In this document: piece by piece, positions 8,058-17,004 of the stretch
Layout of the letters: each line of letters opens with the position of its first letter
Numbering within the stretch: the stretch's first letter is position 1
Assembly (NCBI RefSeq): GCF_037860775.1
Contig: NZ_JBBEWC010000008.1
Coordinates: 62,001 to 126,000, forward strand
Origin: Emticicia soli
GTDB lineage: Bacteria > Bacteroidota > Bacteroidia > Cytophagales > Spirosomataceae
Reading direction: 5' to 3'
DNA: 64,000 nt
Made by a program: the position numbers and the translations under genes
The notes under the pieces: model-generated
The model's database searches: none
Told to the model about the DNA's origin: nothing
What the model saw: only the letters and a program-made list of their open reading frames with translations

Positions 8058-8729
8058 ATGGTTATCTTCATTGACGACAAACCTGTAAAAATTATTAGTA
8101 AAAAAAAGTTTCATAACCTGCACGGCAGTGATTTTGATACAATTTTAGATGCACGCCTTGAGCAATTAAACGAAAAAAAATTCAAAGGCCATGTGATTGT
8201 TCTGAATACAACGGCCTCAACCATCGAAAAGTTCTTTAGGCTTATAGCTGTCAGTAAAGACTTTGAATATCAGTCGGTTGTGTTTGTTGTTGAAGACAAA
8301 CAAGCAATAGCCGAGCAGATAAAAAGCTACTACAAAGTAGTGAAAGCAGCCGGTGGCGTGGTGTATAACCACGAAAACAAAATACTGATGATGCTTCGCC
8401 TGGGCAAATGGGATTTGCCAAAAGGCAAACGTGATGATGGCGAAGACTCAAAAACAACCGCCCTGCGCGAAGTAGCCGAAGAGTGTAATATAAGTGTAAA
8501 TTTGGGAGAAAAAGTATGCACAACCTGGCACACCTACGCAATGGGTGGCAGCAAAATACTGAAACGCACCAAATGGTATAGAATGACCTGCACTGATGAT
8601 TCGGCCATGAGCCCGCAGATTGAGGAAGACATTGAAGAGCTACGCTGGATGGACGAAAAACAGGTTCAGCAAGCATTACTTAATTCGTACAGCTCAATCC
8701 GCTATGTTTTTGATGAGCTAAACAAGTAA
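8058..8729 (+). CDS. Nudix hydrolase with N-terminal extension
   Basis: 223 residues. The Nudix domain starts near residue 95 (KAAGGVVYNHENKIL). Its box at 123-145 fits G-x5-E-x7-REV-x-EE: G123, E129, R137, E138, E141 and E142 are present, but the usual glycine near the end is Asn144. The 'WDLPKGKRDDGE' context resembles Ap4A/diphosphoinositol-type Nudix enzymes. The ~90-residue N-terminal extension is typical of a Bacteroidota Nudix subgroup and has no assigned role. The likely activity is cleavage of a nucleoside-diphosphate-linked substrate with Mg2+. Transcribed divergently from the CNNM gene. Confidence 0.88.
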   Translation: MVIFIDDKPVKIISKKKFHNLHGSDFDTILDARLEQLNEKKFKGHVIVLNTTASTIEKFFRLIAVSKDFEYQSVVFVVEDKQAIAEQIKSYYKVVKAAGGVVYNHENKILMMLRLGKWDLPKGKRDDGEDSKTTALREVAEECNISVNLGEKVCTTWHTYAMGGSKILKRTKWYRMTCTDDSAMSPQIEEDIEELRWMDEKQVQQALLNSYSSIRYVFDELNK

Positions 8730-8779
8730 GTGTTTTTTGCGTTGTTATAGAGTATAGAAATCATAAAAATCTGATTTGC

Positions 8780-10408
8780 TTGAAAAGATACTTGAATATA
8801 ACCCCACCCCAGCCCTCCGTGCGACGGTGGGGTTCTTTCACTTTACTTATATCTATCTTACTTTCATTTTTCCACCAATCACAAGCCCAATCGTGTGGAG
8901 GGAATACATTTGTGTTAAAACCGACCACAGAAAACCGTACGATTGAATGGCAGAAATTTCCTGAGTTTAGCTTGCCTTTTCAGATTGTTTATGGTGGCCC
9001 TCGTTTTGGCGATGCACACAGGTTGCCGCTTCGCTATGGGTTTAGCCATCTGGCAACGTTTGAAGGGGCCGACGATAACCTGCCAAAAAGCCAAAGGGCT
9101 TTTGCATGGTATGGGGTAGCCTATGCAGGCACCAATCAACCCTGGGAAACTGCCCGGAGTCCTTGGGGAAATAACCTTGATGGTTACCGTGCCAAATGGC
9201 AGCACGAACTGGCAACAATGCCCGAGGTTGATTTGCTTGTACCTGACCTTGAACGACAGATAAAATCGAACGATTCGATTCTTCTGCTTAAAAATCATCC
9301 GGCAACGCCAATCGCTTACCAGAGTCTTGATAATAATGCTTTTATTACCCAATATAAAAAAGATTTACAGGCACTTTATGCCGAGGCATTTGGGTTTACT
9401 AAAGCCAACAAGTCGGCGCAGATAGGTGGCTATTCCGATTCACCTATTCTGAATACATATATCAATATTTCGGGTAATTCGTGGCAACGCTGGACAACAG
9501 ATGCGAGTCTGCTCAACTATTTGTTCTACGATTATTCGAGAAACACCATAGGCGGCGAAGTTTATAACCGACAAGATTTCTTTAGTCCCTCGGCTTACTA
9601 TTATTACGATTATCCGCACCCGCTAGCACCCGACTATCTGGCTTATCTTTTATTTCAGATAGAAGTAAACAAAGCATGGGCACCAAATAAATCGATAATT
9701 CCGTTTGTGTGGCTGCGCTATAGTTATGTAACAAGTGCCGCCCGTAGTTTTGTAAAACCATTTATGGCCGAAGCCACCGCTATTTTTCCGTTCTTTTCGG
9801 GTGCTGATGGCCTATGGTTGTGGGACGACCCGTCACTTTTTGCAAACAACGAAAACTTTAGTGCGTACGAGCATTTTATTCATGGGCTTTATAGGCTTTC
9901 TCTATATAAAGATATGTTAAACGGCGGCCAACTGGTAATTCCGCAACCTGCCCGTGAATATGTCGACAACCGCAAACCTATCTGGCGGGGCGTAGCCAAA
10001 GGAACCGATTTTCTGGTAGCTGCACACAACCCTTATGCCAAAGACGAAAACGAGGTAGTAACCGTAGAAGCTACTTACAACAACTGGAAAGTAAACGTAA
10101 CCCTGAAAGGCTATGAGGTTTTTCTATGCAAGTTTGATATGACACTCCTAAGCACAGAACCAAAGCCGCTTTCAACAGTCACAATTTACCCGAATCCATC
10201 GCAGGAACAACTTAATATCAGCATAAACAGCCTTGTGCCACAAAAAGCCCAATTGGAAATCATTGATGCCACAGGTAAAATCCTGCATCAGGAAAACACC
10301 ACATTACAACCAGGTGAAAACAAAAAATCTTTGGGAATCAACCACCTGCCAAGCGGAGTTTACATTTTCAAAACTCTGAACCAAACCAAGAAATTTGTGA
10401 AAGAATAG
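8780..10408 (+). CDS. Secreted protein with T9SS C-terminal sorting domain, catalytic function unknown
   Basis: 542 residues from a TTG codon; no ATG precedes the signal peptide. The signal sequence (hydrophobic core ~18-31, likely cleavage after Ala36) and a C-terminal type IX secretion sorting domain (YPNP at 470-473, 'GKILHQE', 'LPSGVYIFKT', ending in KKFVKE) show export across both membranes and surface attachment or release. The middle (~40-450) is rich in aromatic residues and has acidic patches ('LLVPDLERQI', 'GLWLWDDPSL'), reminiscent of (beta/alpha)8 glycosidases, but I cannot place it in a family. Codons ~7-18 are encoded by a repeat-like hairpin (8800-8834), suggesting the 5' end was remodelled by a repeat. 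Confidence 0.75.
   Translation: MKRYLNITPPQPSVRRWGSFTLLISILLSFFHQSQAQSCGGNTFVLKPTTENRTIEWQKFPEFSLPFQIVYGGPRFGDAHRLPLRYGFSHLATFEGADDNLPKSQRAFAWYGVAYAGTNQPWETARSPWGNNLDGYRAKWQHELATMPEVDLLVPDLERQIKSNDSILLLKNHPATPIAYQSLDNNAFITQYKKDLQALYAEAFGFTKANKSAQIGGYSDSPILNTYINISGNSWQRWTTDASLLNYLFYDYSRNTIGGEVYNRQDFFSPSAYYYYDYPHPLAPDYLAYLLFQIEVNKAWAPNKSIIPFVWLRYSYVTSAARSFVKPFMAEATAIFPFFSGADGLWLWDDPSLFANNENFSAYEHFIHGLYRLSLYKDMLNGGQLVIPQPAREYVDNRKPIWRGVAKGTDFLVAAHNPYAKDENEVVTVEATYNNWKVNVTLKGYEVFLCKFDMTLLSTEPKPLSTVTIYPNPSQEQLNISINSLVPQKAQLEIIDATGKILHQENTTLQPGENKKSLGINHLPSGVYIFKTLNQTKKFVKE
8800..8834. repeat. GC-rich hairpin inside the 5' end of the T9SS cargo gene
   Basis: AACCCCACC (8800-8808) pairs perfectly with GGTGGGGTT (8826-8834). 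The segment 'ccccaccccagccctcc' closely resembles 'ccccaccctaaccctcc' inside the 181-bp MITE-like element at 19998-20178. Here it lies within coding sequence, before the hydrophobic signal. Confidence 0.6.
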
Positions 10409-10612
10409 TGGCATAGGGCATGGGGGTAAGGGCATAGGGCAAAGAGGTAATGGTTGTATATAATTTTCGTGGCTCACCGAATAAAACGGAACGCCGTCCC
10501 GGTCGATGCCTAATGTAACAAAGGAATTTATTTGTATATAAGCCTGACTCACTAGGATTTAAGAAATGAGCGTTCTTCAATTTTTTACAATAGATTTTTC
10601 AAGGTGTGCAAA

Positions 10613-10641
10613 GTAGAGACAGGGCAATGCCCTGTCTCTAC
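10613..10641. repeat. 29-bp perfect palindrome, copy 1
   Basis: GTAGAGACAGGGCA plus its reverse complement around one central base. The identical 29 bp (except the central base) occurs at 28365-28393. Both copies are intergenic. Confidence 0.85.
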
Positions 10642-10885
10642 AAAACCGTGCATTCCAAAGAACGTTTATTTTATGAAACATAATAAGTCAGGCATTTAAT
10701 GGCAAATATATTTTTAGATAAAATCCTGATATCAAAATAACAACTAAAATTAAAGTCCTTAAAACATCATTTCCTGTTGAGGCGGACGGCTAGTCTACGA
10801 TTAAAAATCAGGGGAAAGACTATTTTATCAGAAATGAATTAAAGGATTTTTAATTGTACGAGTTTAAATGATGCCGGCTTTTTTG

Positions 10886-10914
10886 GTTACTTTTTTTCCG
10901 GTAAAAAAAGTAAC
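10886..10914. repeat. Hairpin gttacttttttt/aaaaaaagtaac
   Basis: A 12-bp A/T-rich stem with a short 'ccggt' loop about 150 bp before the DUF255 gene. It could terminate transcription in either direction. Confidence 0.4.
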
Positions 10915-11063
10915 AACACAAAACGATAAAATCTTTTGAACCAAAGTATGCTTTTTAATAAATCTATAATAAGCATCACCCAATACACAAACAAACCCAC
11001 ATTAACCGAACAACTTAAGCCATTCTGATGTTTCTAACATCAAAACCAATTCCTCAAAAAAAT

Positions 11064-13076
11064 ATGCCAAATCAACTCATTCACGAAACAAGCCCTTATC
11101 TGCTACAACACGCCCACAATCCTGTTGACTGGTATCCGTGGGGAGAAGTGGCCTTGCAAAAGGCCAAAGCTGAAAACAAGCCTATCTTAGTGAGCATAGG
11201 CTATTCGGCCTGCCATTGGTGCCATGTAATGGAGCGTGAATCGTTCGAAAACAAGCAGATAGCAACTTTAATGAATGAGCACCTGATATGCATAAAAGTC
11301 GACCGTGAAGAACGCCCCGATGTTGATGCCATCTATATGGAATCGCTGCAAGCAATGGGCGTGCGAGGCGGTTGGCCGCTCAATGTATTTCTGATGCCTG
11401 ATGCACAGCCTTTTTATGGCGGCACTTATTTTCCGCCGCAAAACTGGGCAAATCTGGTAGTGAGTATTAAAAGAGCTTTCGACGAAAACTACGATAAATT
11501 ACAGGAGTCGGCCGAGGGCTTTACGCAGAATATGCTTTTCAAAGAATCAGAAAAATATGGCTTGCAAGCCGACGAAGAACTGGTTTTTAGTGAAGAAGAA
11601 CTCGTAACAATTTTTAACCGCATTCGGGTTGATTTTGACTACGAAAAAGGCGGCATGAACCGTGCTCCAAAATTCCCGATGCCAAGTATTTGGAAATTCC
11701 TGTTGCGCTACTATGCCACTACAAAAGACGAGCGAGCTTTGCAGCACCTCGGCCTTACGCTTGATAGACTGGCACTAGGTGGCATTTATGATATTCTGGG
11801 CGGCGGCTGGACACGCTATTCGACCGACGAAGACTGGAAAGTGCCCCATTTTGAAAAAATGCTATATGATAACGGCCAGTTGGTATCGGTCTATGCCGAA
11901 GCCTACGCCCTTACCAAAGACCATCTTTATAAAGAGCGTGTTGCACAAACCATTGAATGGCTCGAAAGAGAAATGACCAGCCCCGAAGGTGGTTTTTATT
12001 CAGCACTCGATGCCGATAGCGAAGGCGAAGAAGGGAAGTTCTATATCTGGAAAAAGAAAGAAATAGATTATCTGCTGGCCGAGCAGGCGGAAGAGTTTAA
12101 TCAGGCATTTAACATAACAGAAGCAGGCAACTGGGAGCATGGAAACAATATTCTGCACCTTGAAGAACGCCTGTGGGGTGTTGATAACAACAAGTGGGAT
12201 AAAATGTTTGGCGTTCTGATGGCTGAACGTGACAAACGAATACAACCGGGCCTTGATGATAAAATACTTTGCTCATGGAACGGCCTTATGCTAAAGGGCT
12301 TGGTAGATGCTTATCGCTACATAAATGAGCCTAAGTTTTTGAGAATAGCGCTCAATAATGCCCATTTCATCAAAGAAAAAATGACTGCCAGTGTGCTGAC
12401 AGAAGATGGCAAAGAAGCCCGTGGACTTTGGCACAATTATAAAAACGGCAAAGCCACGCTCGTGGCATATCTGGAAGACTACGCCAGCGTGATAGATGCC
12501 TATACTGCCTTGTATCAGGTAACGTTTGATGAACAATGGTTGAAAGAAGCCGAAATGCTGGCCGATTATACCCTTGCAAATTTTTATGATGCCGAAGACG
12601 AGTTTTTCTATTTTACCGATAGCCAGGGCGAAGAACTGATTGCCCGAAAAAAGGAATTGTTCGACAACGTAGTACCGGCCTCAAACTCAATTATGGCCAC
12701 TAATTTATATAATTTGGGTCTCATACTCGACCGTCAGGATTTTCTATCTATCAGCAAGTTGATGCTCAATAAAATGAAAAAACTGGTGCTTACCGAGGTG
12801 CAATGGCTTACCAACTGGGCTACATTGGCTACCCAATTTGTAAAGCCAACAGCCGAAGTAGCCATAGTAGGGGCAGAGTCGCTCAATGTAAGAGCTATAT
12901 TAGACGAAACCTATGCACCAAACAAAGTATATGTAGGTACAGCCGAGGTATCAGACTTGCCATTGTTACAGCATCGCACCGCCAAAAATGGCGAAACCAT
13001 GATATATGTCTGCTACGACAAAGCCTGCCAGCTCCCCACATCAGACATCACCAAGGCATTAGAATTAATGCGTTGA
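11064..13076 (+). CDS. Thioredoxin-domain protein, DUF255/YyaL (spermatogenesis-associated protein 20) family
   Basis: 670 residues from the ATG at 11064; the upstream ATG at 11028 adds a poorly conserved 12-residue leader. The N-terminus 'NQLIHETSPYLLQHAHNPVDWYPWG' is the family signature. A thioredoxin-like fold follows with a CHWC redox pair (C50, C53) in 'IGYSACHWCHVMERESF'. The remaining ~450 residues form an alpha/alpha toroid similar to N-acylglucosamine 2-epimerase/cellobiose epimerases. The biochemical function of the family is not established. Cytoplasmic, single-gene transcription unit, normal length. Confidence 0.92.
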   Translation: MPNQLIHETSPYLLQHAHNPVDWYPWGEVALQKAKAENKPILVSIGYSACHWCHVMERESFENKQIATLMNEHLICIKVDREERPDVDAIYMESLQAMGVRGGWPLNVFLMPDAQPFYGGTYFPPQNWANLVVSIKRAFDENYDKLQESAEGFTQNMLFKESEKYGLQADEELVFSEEELVTIFNRIRVDFDYEKGGMNRAPKFPMPSIWKFLLRYYATTKDERALQHLGLTLDRLALGGIYDILGGGWTRYSTDEDWKVPHFEKMLYDNGQLVSVYAEAYALTKDHLYKERVAQTIEWLEREMTSPEGGFYSALDADSEGEEGKFYIWKKKEIDYLLAEQAEEFNQAFNITEAGNWEHGNNILHLEERLWGVDNNKWDKMFGVLMAERDKRIQPGLDDKILCSWNGLMLKGLVDAYRYINEPKFLRIALNNAHFIKEKMTASVLTEDGKEARGLWHNYKNGKATLVAYLEDYASVIDAYTALYQVTFDEQWLKEAEMLADYTLANFYDAEDEFFYFTDSQGEELIARKKELFDNVVPASNSIMATNLYNLGLILDRQDFLSISKLMLNKMKKLVLTEVQWLTNWATLATQFVKPTAEVAIVGAESLNVRAILDETYAPNKVYVGTAEVSDLPLLQHRTAKNGETMIYVCYDKACQLPTSDITKALELMR

Positions 13077-13104
13077 AATATATAGTAATTGTAGGTATAA
13101 AATT

Positions 13105-13268
13105 AGAGTATGTTTAAATTTTATTATTCTGACCGAAAAGGACATATTTTTAAGTCAGACAAGGCGTCATTTTGCAGATGTAGCCGGCAGCTACATCGAA
13201 AAAATGCAACGCAGTATGGCTTAAAAAGATGACTTTGGAGGTCGAATGATAATTTTTAAACATACTCT
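13105..13268. repeat. 164-bp imperfect palindrome
   Basis: The outer arms are 'agagtatgtttaaattttat' (from 13105) and '...atttttaaacatactct' (to 13268). A central hairpin GATGTAGC/GCTACATC lies at 13177-13197. The interior arms are also partly complementary ('gaccgaaaagg' versus 'tttggaggtc'). There is no open frame. It resembles a non-autonomous element or a large cruciform, and shares layout with the 171-bp palindrome at 42967-43137. Confidence 0.75.
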
Positions 13269-13427
13269 TAATTAATAGTATTTTACCACGGAGTGTCACA
13301 GGGTTTTGCACTGAGTTACACAATGTCTAACTCAAAATTCTCTGTGAAACTCGGTGTTGTAAACTTGGTGAAACTCCGTGATTCAAAATTTTAATAGCAA
13401 TTGATATTCTCTTTTTACTTAAATGTA
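13268..13427. repeat. 'accacggag' dispersed repeat, copy B
   Basis: Begins 'attttaccacggagtgtcac' and ends with 'gaaactccgtgattcaaaat' plus an outer arm that is the inverse of the outer arms of copies D and E (ttttaatagcaattgatatt). It abuts the palindrome ending at 13268. Together these repeats fill the gap between 13076 and pxpB. Confidence 0.8.
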
Positions 13428-13470
13428 AATAATCATTCATTCGCTCAAGCATTAAACCACTCAATTAGTA

Positions 13471-14139
13471 ATGCAATTCAAAATATTTGCCCTTAGCGAT
13501 TCTGCCATTACAATTGATTTTGGCGCTGTGATTGATGTTGGTATCAACACAATTGTAGGGCAATTATTTGATTATTGCAGCAAATACCCTTTCGATGGTT
13601 TTAAAGAGGCTGTTCCGGCGTATGCCTCGCTGACAGTCTTTTATGATGTGTTACAGATAAGAGCTTCGAATCCTGATGCCAAAACAGCATTTGATATAGT
13701 ACAAAACTACCTCACAGCGGCCATACAAAGCCTAGAATCAGCAGAAGTTAAAGAACCAAATCTGATTGAAATACCTGTGATATACGATGGCGAAGATTTA
13801 GCGTTTGTAGCGAGCCATAACAACCTAAGCACGGCCGAAGTAATACAGATACATACCCAAGCCACTTACAGAGTATATATGATGGGGTTTTTACCCGGTT
13901 TTGCTTATCTGGGTGGTATGGACGAACGCATAGCTACTCCCCGAAAAGTAAGCCCAAGAGCCAAAGTGCCCGCAGGGAGTGTAGGCATAGCAGGCAAGCA
14001 AACAGGCATTTATCCCCTCGAAAGCCCCGGCGGTTGGCAACTTATCGGGCATACAGATACACCCTTTTTTACCCTTGGTTCTTCTGACCCAACATTGCTA
14101 AAGGCCGGAGATTTGGTGCGGTTTGTTGCCGTGAAATAA
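13471..14139 (+). CDS. pxpB: 5-oxoprolinase subunit B (KipI-like)
   Basis: 222 residues. PxpB, PxpA and PxpC together hydrolyse 5-oxo-L-proline to glutamate using ATP, a housekeeping clean-up reaction. The cyclophilin-like core is visible in 'MMGFLPGFAYLGGMDERI', 'TPRKVSPRAKVPAGSVGIAG' and 'GIYPLESPGGWQLIG', which define the allophanate hydrolase subunit 1/KipI family. In most genomes pxpB directly precedes pxpC. Here pxpC and pxpA start ~3.9 kb downstream, with unrelated genes between, one of them on the opposite strand. The function is supported by the presence of all three subunits in the window. Confidence 0.93.
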   Translation: MQFKIFALSDSAITIDFGAVIDVGINTIVGQLFDYCSKYPFDGFKEAVPAYASLTVFYDVLQIRASNPDAKTAFDIVQNYLTAAIQSLESAEVKEPNLIEIPVIYDGEDLAFVASHNNLSTAEVIQIHTQATYRVYMMGFLPGFAYLGGMDERIATPRKVSPRAKVPAGSVGIAGKQTGIYPLESPGGWQLIGHTDTPFFTLGSSDPTLLKAGDLVRFVAVK

Positions 14140-14154
14140 TACTTTTATCTCACC

Positions 14155-14505
14155 TTAATTAGCTATCTTAAAATCACCCCTTATTACCTTCAAATGAGAT
14201 TCATTTTTCAATGCCGAAGCTTGGTGGACTGTCAGAATTTTTTGAGTAATTCGATACAGCCAGGCAAATAAACTGGTCTTTGAAGCATCGTAGCTGTCAA
14301 TATCATGAAAGATTTTGGCAAATACCAAGCCTAATAAATCATTGGCTAGTGTTTCAGAAGATGCTGTTTTAGAAATCAGGCCATATAAAGCACCTGCATA
14401 GTGGCTGTAAAGAATATCGAAACCTCTTTTATCTTTATTTTTAAGCAGAGATAACAATGCTTCTTCTTCAATGTTGAGTTTTTCTTTGGGTGAATTCTGT
14501 GGCAT
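14155..14505 (-). CDS. Orphan sigma-70 region 2-like protein
   Basis: 116 residues resembling only the region 2 part of an ECF sigma factor: 'GFDILYSHYAGALYGLISK' (region 2.1), 'ANDLLGLVFAKIFHDIDSYD' (2.2, core binding) and 'SLFAWLYRITQKILTVHQ' (2.3/2.4). The region 4 DNA-binding domain is absent; the protein ends ~30 residues after region 2. It may be a truncated sigma factor, or a small regulator that binds core RNA polymerase. It converges on pxpB with a 15-bp gap and has no adjacent anti-sigma gene. Function is inference only. Confidence 0.65.
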   Translation of the reverse strand: MPQNSPKEKLNIEEEALLSLLKNKDKRGFDILYSHYAGALYGLISKTASSETLANDLLGLVFAKIFHDIDSYDASKTSLFAWLYRITQKILTVHQASALKNESHLKVIRGDFKIAN

Positions 14506-14691
14506 GATACGATTTTATGATGCTATTACAACAGCATTATATATACGTAAAAAAATATGCCAGCTATGATTTGGGAAGATGATTGGACAAAATGTAGGTG
14601 ATAAATAAATATTTTTCTCGCAGACGATTTCTATAAATAATATCCACTTTTAGTAGCTTTGCTTAATCAATACCGAATAAGCTATTTGTTT

Positions 14692-14805
14692 ATGAACCTA
14701 ACAAAGAAACCTAGAAACTGTTTAACCGACTACGAGAAGGCAATGGGGAAGTAATATGTGAGCATTGGTAGGAAGTTTTATCGTAAAATAGTTTTTAGAA
14801 TATGA
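14692..14805 (+). pseudogene. Possible broken small gene (in-frame TAA)
   Basis: From ATG 14692 the frame encodes ~20 residues (MNLTKKPRNCLTDYEKAMGK), meets TAA at 14752-14754, then continues open as 'YVSIGRKFYRKIVFRI' to a TGA that overlaps the next gene's ATG (ATGATG). The coherent lysine-rich sequence across the stop and the overlap with the next start suggest a small gene hit by a nonsense mutation. It could also be chance. No family recognised. Confidence 0.3.
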
Positions 14806-15122
14806 TGCATTTTGTGACTATCAAAACCAACTCATTTAAATCATTCTTACAACTATTTGATAAGAATGAGATTTTAGAAGATTTTGAATTTGGATGCACA
14901 GGATACCAAAAAGAAGGGTATATTGACGAAAAAATATTTAATGGTTTACACAGAGTTGAGGATATTCTTAATTTCGATTACGACTCTGATTGGCCAGCTT
15001 TATTCAATGCCAAAATAGATAAAATGGAGATTGTATTTATTGGCATTACTTATCATGAACGATATTACAAAGTATGTGGAGAATACTTTAAGCTAAGAAT
15101 CTTGATTGATAAAATGATATAA
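14802..15122 (+). CDS. Hypothetical protein (106 aa)
   Basis: 106 residues, acidic, soluble, AT-rich codon use. The sequence 'FLQLFDKNEILEDFEFGCTG' and 'YERYYKVCGEYF'-like aromatic segments give no recognisable domain. It lies head-to-tail with the next orphan gene (90-bp gap). Both are more AT-rich than the flanking pxp genes, which fits recent acquisition. No signal peptide or membrane helix. Confidence 0.55.
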   Translation: MMHFVTIKTNSFKSFLQLFDKNEILEDFEFGCTGYQKEGYIDEKIFNGLHRVEDILNFDYDSDWPALFNAKIDKMEIVFIGITYHERYYKVCGEYFKLRILIDKMI

Positions 15123-15212
15123 CTAAATGCATTTAAACCTGAATTTTATATTTATTCGGATGTTAGTCAGGTTTATGAATAATTTATTTTATAATCTAAA
15201 ACATCATTTAAT

Positions 15213-15692
15213 ATGGGGCTCGATATTGGTATACGAATGAATAAAAAGGTTGAATCAGTTTATTTAAAAGAAAAATTTCATCCTTGGGTTGAAGAAGATT
15301 TTGATTTCGGATGTTTAAGTAGGGGGTATTGTAGCTTAATGTTGTTGCAATTTGAATCAGGGAATGAAGAACTTTTTATCGATTTAAAAAATGTTTTTGG
15401 ATATGATTGTACTTTCCTCCAAAGGCCTAAAGTAAATCATGTTGAAGAGGGAGAGGATACACTCTTTCAGTTCGGGTGGGAAGAAAGTGAAAGATTTTTA
15501 GCACAACTAAAGGAATTAAAATTCATAATTGACAACAAACAGAGCTTTATAAAACCATCTCATTGGCCACTTGAATGGGGAGAATATTTTATTACAGATG
15601 GAAGTTTTTTTAATGATATATCCAATCTCGTTGAAGTACTTGAAATTTGTAATGCAGAAGGCGTAACAGAAGTCTGTTATGTTGTTGGATAA
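15213..15692 (+). CDS. Hypothetical protein (159 aa)
   Basis: 159 residues beginning MGLDIGIRMNKKVESVYL. The N-terminal 'MGLDI' plus a middle rich in W/F/G ('LFQFGWEESERFLAQLKEL') is reminiscent of small immunity or SMI1-like accessory proteins, but the match is too weak for a call. Acidic, cytoplasmic, AT-rich. Follows the 106-aa orphan gene and precedes the ADH by 63 bp on the same strand. Confidence 0.6.
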   Translation: MGLDIGIRMNKKVESVYLKEKFHPWVEEDFDFGCLSRGYCSLMLLQFESGNEELFIDLKNVFGYDCTFLQRPKVNHVEEGEDTLFQFGWEESERFLAQLKELKFIIDNKQSFIKPSHWPLEWGEYFITDGSFFNDISNLVEVLEICNAEGVTEVCYVVG

Positions 15693-15755
15693 ATTCTGGT
15701 TCAGCTCGCATTTCACCAACTCAAAAACTCTAAAACTCTAAGAAAACAATAACCT

Positions 15756-16865
15756 ATGATACAAGCAAAAGCCGCCATCGCCGACGGACAAGGAAACTTT
15801 ACGATTCAGACCATTGAAGTAGACGATATGCCCGTGTGGGACGAAGTGCTGATTCAAGTAAAAGCCGCAGGTATCTGCCATACCGACTGGGACTCGCAGT
15901 CGTGGGGAAAGCCACTTATTATGGGACACGAAGGCGCCGGAATAGTAGTAAAAGTAGGCCCGAAAGTAAAAAGCCTGCAAGTGGGCGACAAGGTGATATT
16001 GAACTGGGCAATTCCATGTTACCAATGTTTTCAATGTCAGGAGGGTAACCAGCATATCTGTGAGGTAAATTCACCGGTTACAGCTGGTAACAAAGTATCG
16101 GGCGGACACGCTCGTCTGGAAGCAAGCACGCTCAATGCAACACCCATAGAGCGTTCTTTTAGCCTCGGCACTATGGCCGAATATACATTGGTACGTGAAG
16201 CCGCTTGTGTTAAAATCAATGTTGATATTCCCTTTGCTTCGGCAGCTATTATTAGTTGCGGAGTCATGACAGGCTACGGCTCGGTGGTGAATGCTGCCAA
16301 AGTAAAAGCAGGGTCGTCGGTCGTAGTTTTGGGTACAGGTGGGGTAGGGCTCAACGTGATTCAAGGCGCCAGAATTGCCGGAGCCGCCAAAATCATAGGT
16401 ATTGATATTAATGCATCTCGCCTCGAAATGGCTATCGAATATGGCGCTACGCATACCATTCTGGCATCAAAAGATGATGTAGGCTTGTTAGAAGCCGCCC
16501 AACAGGTAAAATTGCTCACCCAACGAGGCGCCGACTATGCCTTTGAGTGTACGGCAATTCCGGCATTAGGAGCAGCTCCGCTAGCTATGGTGCGCAATGC
16601 AGGCATGGCCGTGCAGGTAAGCGGCATTGAGCAGGAAATTAATATAGATATGAACCTCTTTGAGTGGGATAAAGTCTATATCAATCCACTCTATGGCAAG
16701 GCCCGCCCGCAAATAGATTTCCCGATTCTGCAAGAACTCTACCAAAAAGGCGACCTGATTCTTGATAAAATGGTAACAAGCGTATATACCCTCAACCAAC
16801 TCTCCCAAGCCTTTGCCGACATGCACCACGGCCTAAACGCCAAAGGAGTAATTGTGTTTGAGTAG
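15756..16865 (+). CDS. Zinc-dependent alcohol dehydrogenase, class III-like
   Basis: 369 residues of the MDR superfamily. Catalytic zinc ligands C41 and H58 (with E59) lie in 'GICHTDWDSQSWGK' and 'IMGHEGAGIV'. The structural zinc lobe has the four cysteines C88, C91, C94 and C102. A Rossmann motif 'VLGTGGVGLNVIQG' follows. The CHTD/GHEGAG combination and length are those of class III (S-hydroxymethylglutathione) and aryl-alcohol dehydrogenases. A 'GLNAKGVI' C-terminus agrees. The next gene is an esterase-D-like hydrolase, the classical partner in thiol-dependent formaldehyde oxidation, so a formaldehyde or alcohol detoxification pair is plausible but unproven. Confidence 0.88.
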   Translation: MIQAKAAIADGQGNFTIQTIEVDDMPVWDEVLIQVKAAGICHTDWDSQSWGKPLIMGHEGAGIVVKVGPKVKSLQVGDKVILNWAIPCYQCFQCQEGNQHICEVNSPVTAGNKVSGGHARLEASTLNATPIERSFSLGTMAEYTLVREAACVKINVDIPFASAAIISCGVMTGYGSVVNAAKVKAGSSVVVLGTGGVGLNVIQGARIAGAAKIIGIDINASRLEMAIEYGATHTILASKDDVGLLEAAQQVKLLTQRGADYAFECTAIPALGAAPLAMVRNAGMAVQVSGIEQEINIDMNLFEWDKVYINPLYGKARPQIDFPILQELYQKGDLILDKMVTSVYTLNQLSQAFADMHHGLNAKGVIVFE

Positions 16866-16870
16866 GAATA

Positions 16871-16990
16871 AATGTTTTAATACTTTACCACGGAGTAACA
16901 CAGAGTTTTGCACGGAGTTTCACAATTAAGTTCATATACTAGCTCCGTGTTACTCTGTGAAAAACTCTGTGATACCCCGTGGTTAAAAGA
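16871..16990. repeat. 'accacggag' dispersed repeat, copy C
   Basis: A clear family member: 'tactttaccacggagtaaca' at the left and 'tgataccccgtggttaaaag' at the right, with internal direct and inverted variants of 'cacagagtttt' and 'aaaactctgtg'. It occupies nearly the whole gap between the ADH and esterase genes. Confidence 0.85.
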
Positions 16991-17004
16991 AAAAACGCAT
17001 AGAA

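Larger units (their letters stand above)
10409..11063. other. 655-bp intergenic region carrying several repeats
   Basis: It contains a 'gggcatagggca' G-rich stretch (10410-10450, related to 44377-44541), a 29-bp palindrome (10613-10641) and a poly-T/poly-A hairpin (10886-10914). I find no convincing gene. Nothing here resembles a promoter strongly enough to call. Confidence 0.7.

Noticed and set aside
8058..8729. MutT-type housekeeping call
   Set aside because: Long N-terminal extension and Asn in place of the last box Gly; only the Nudix family can be stated.
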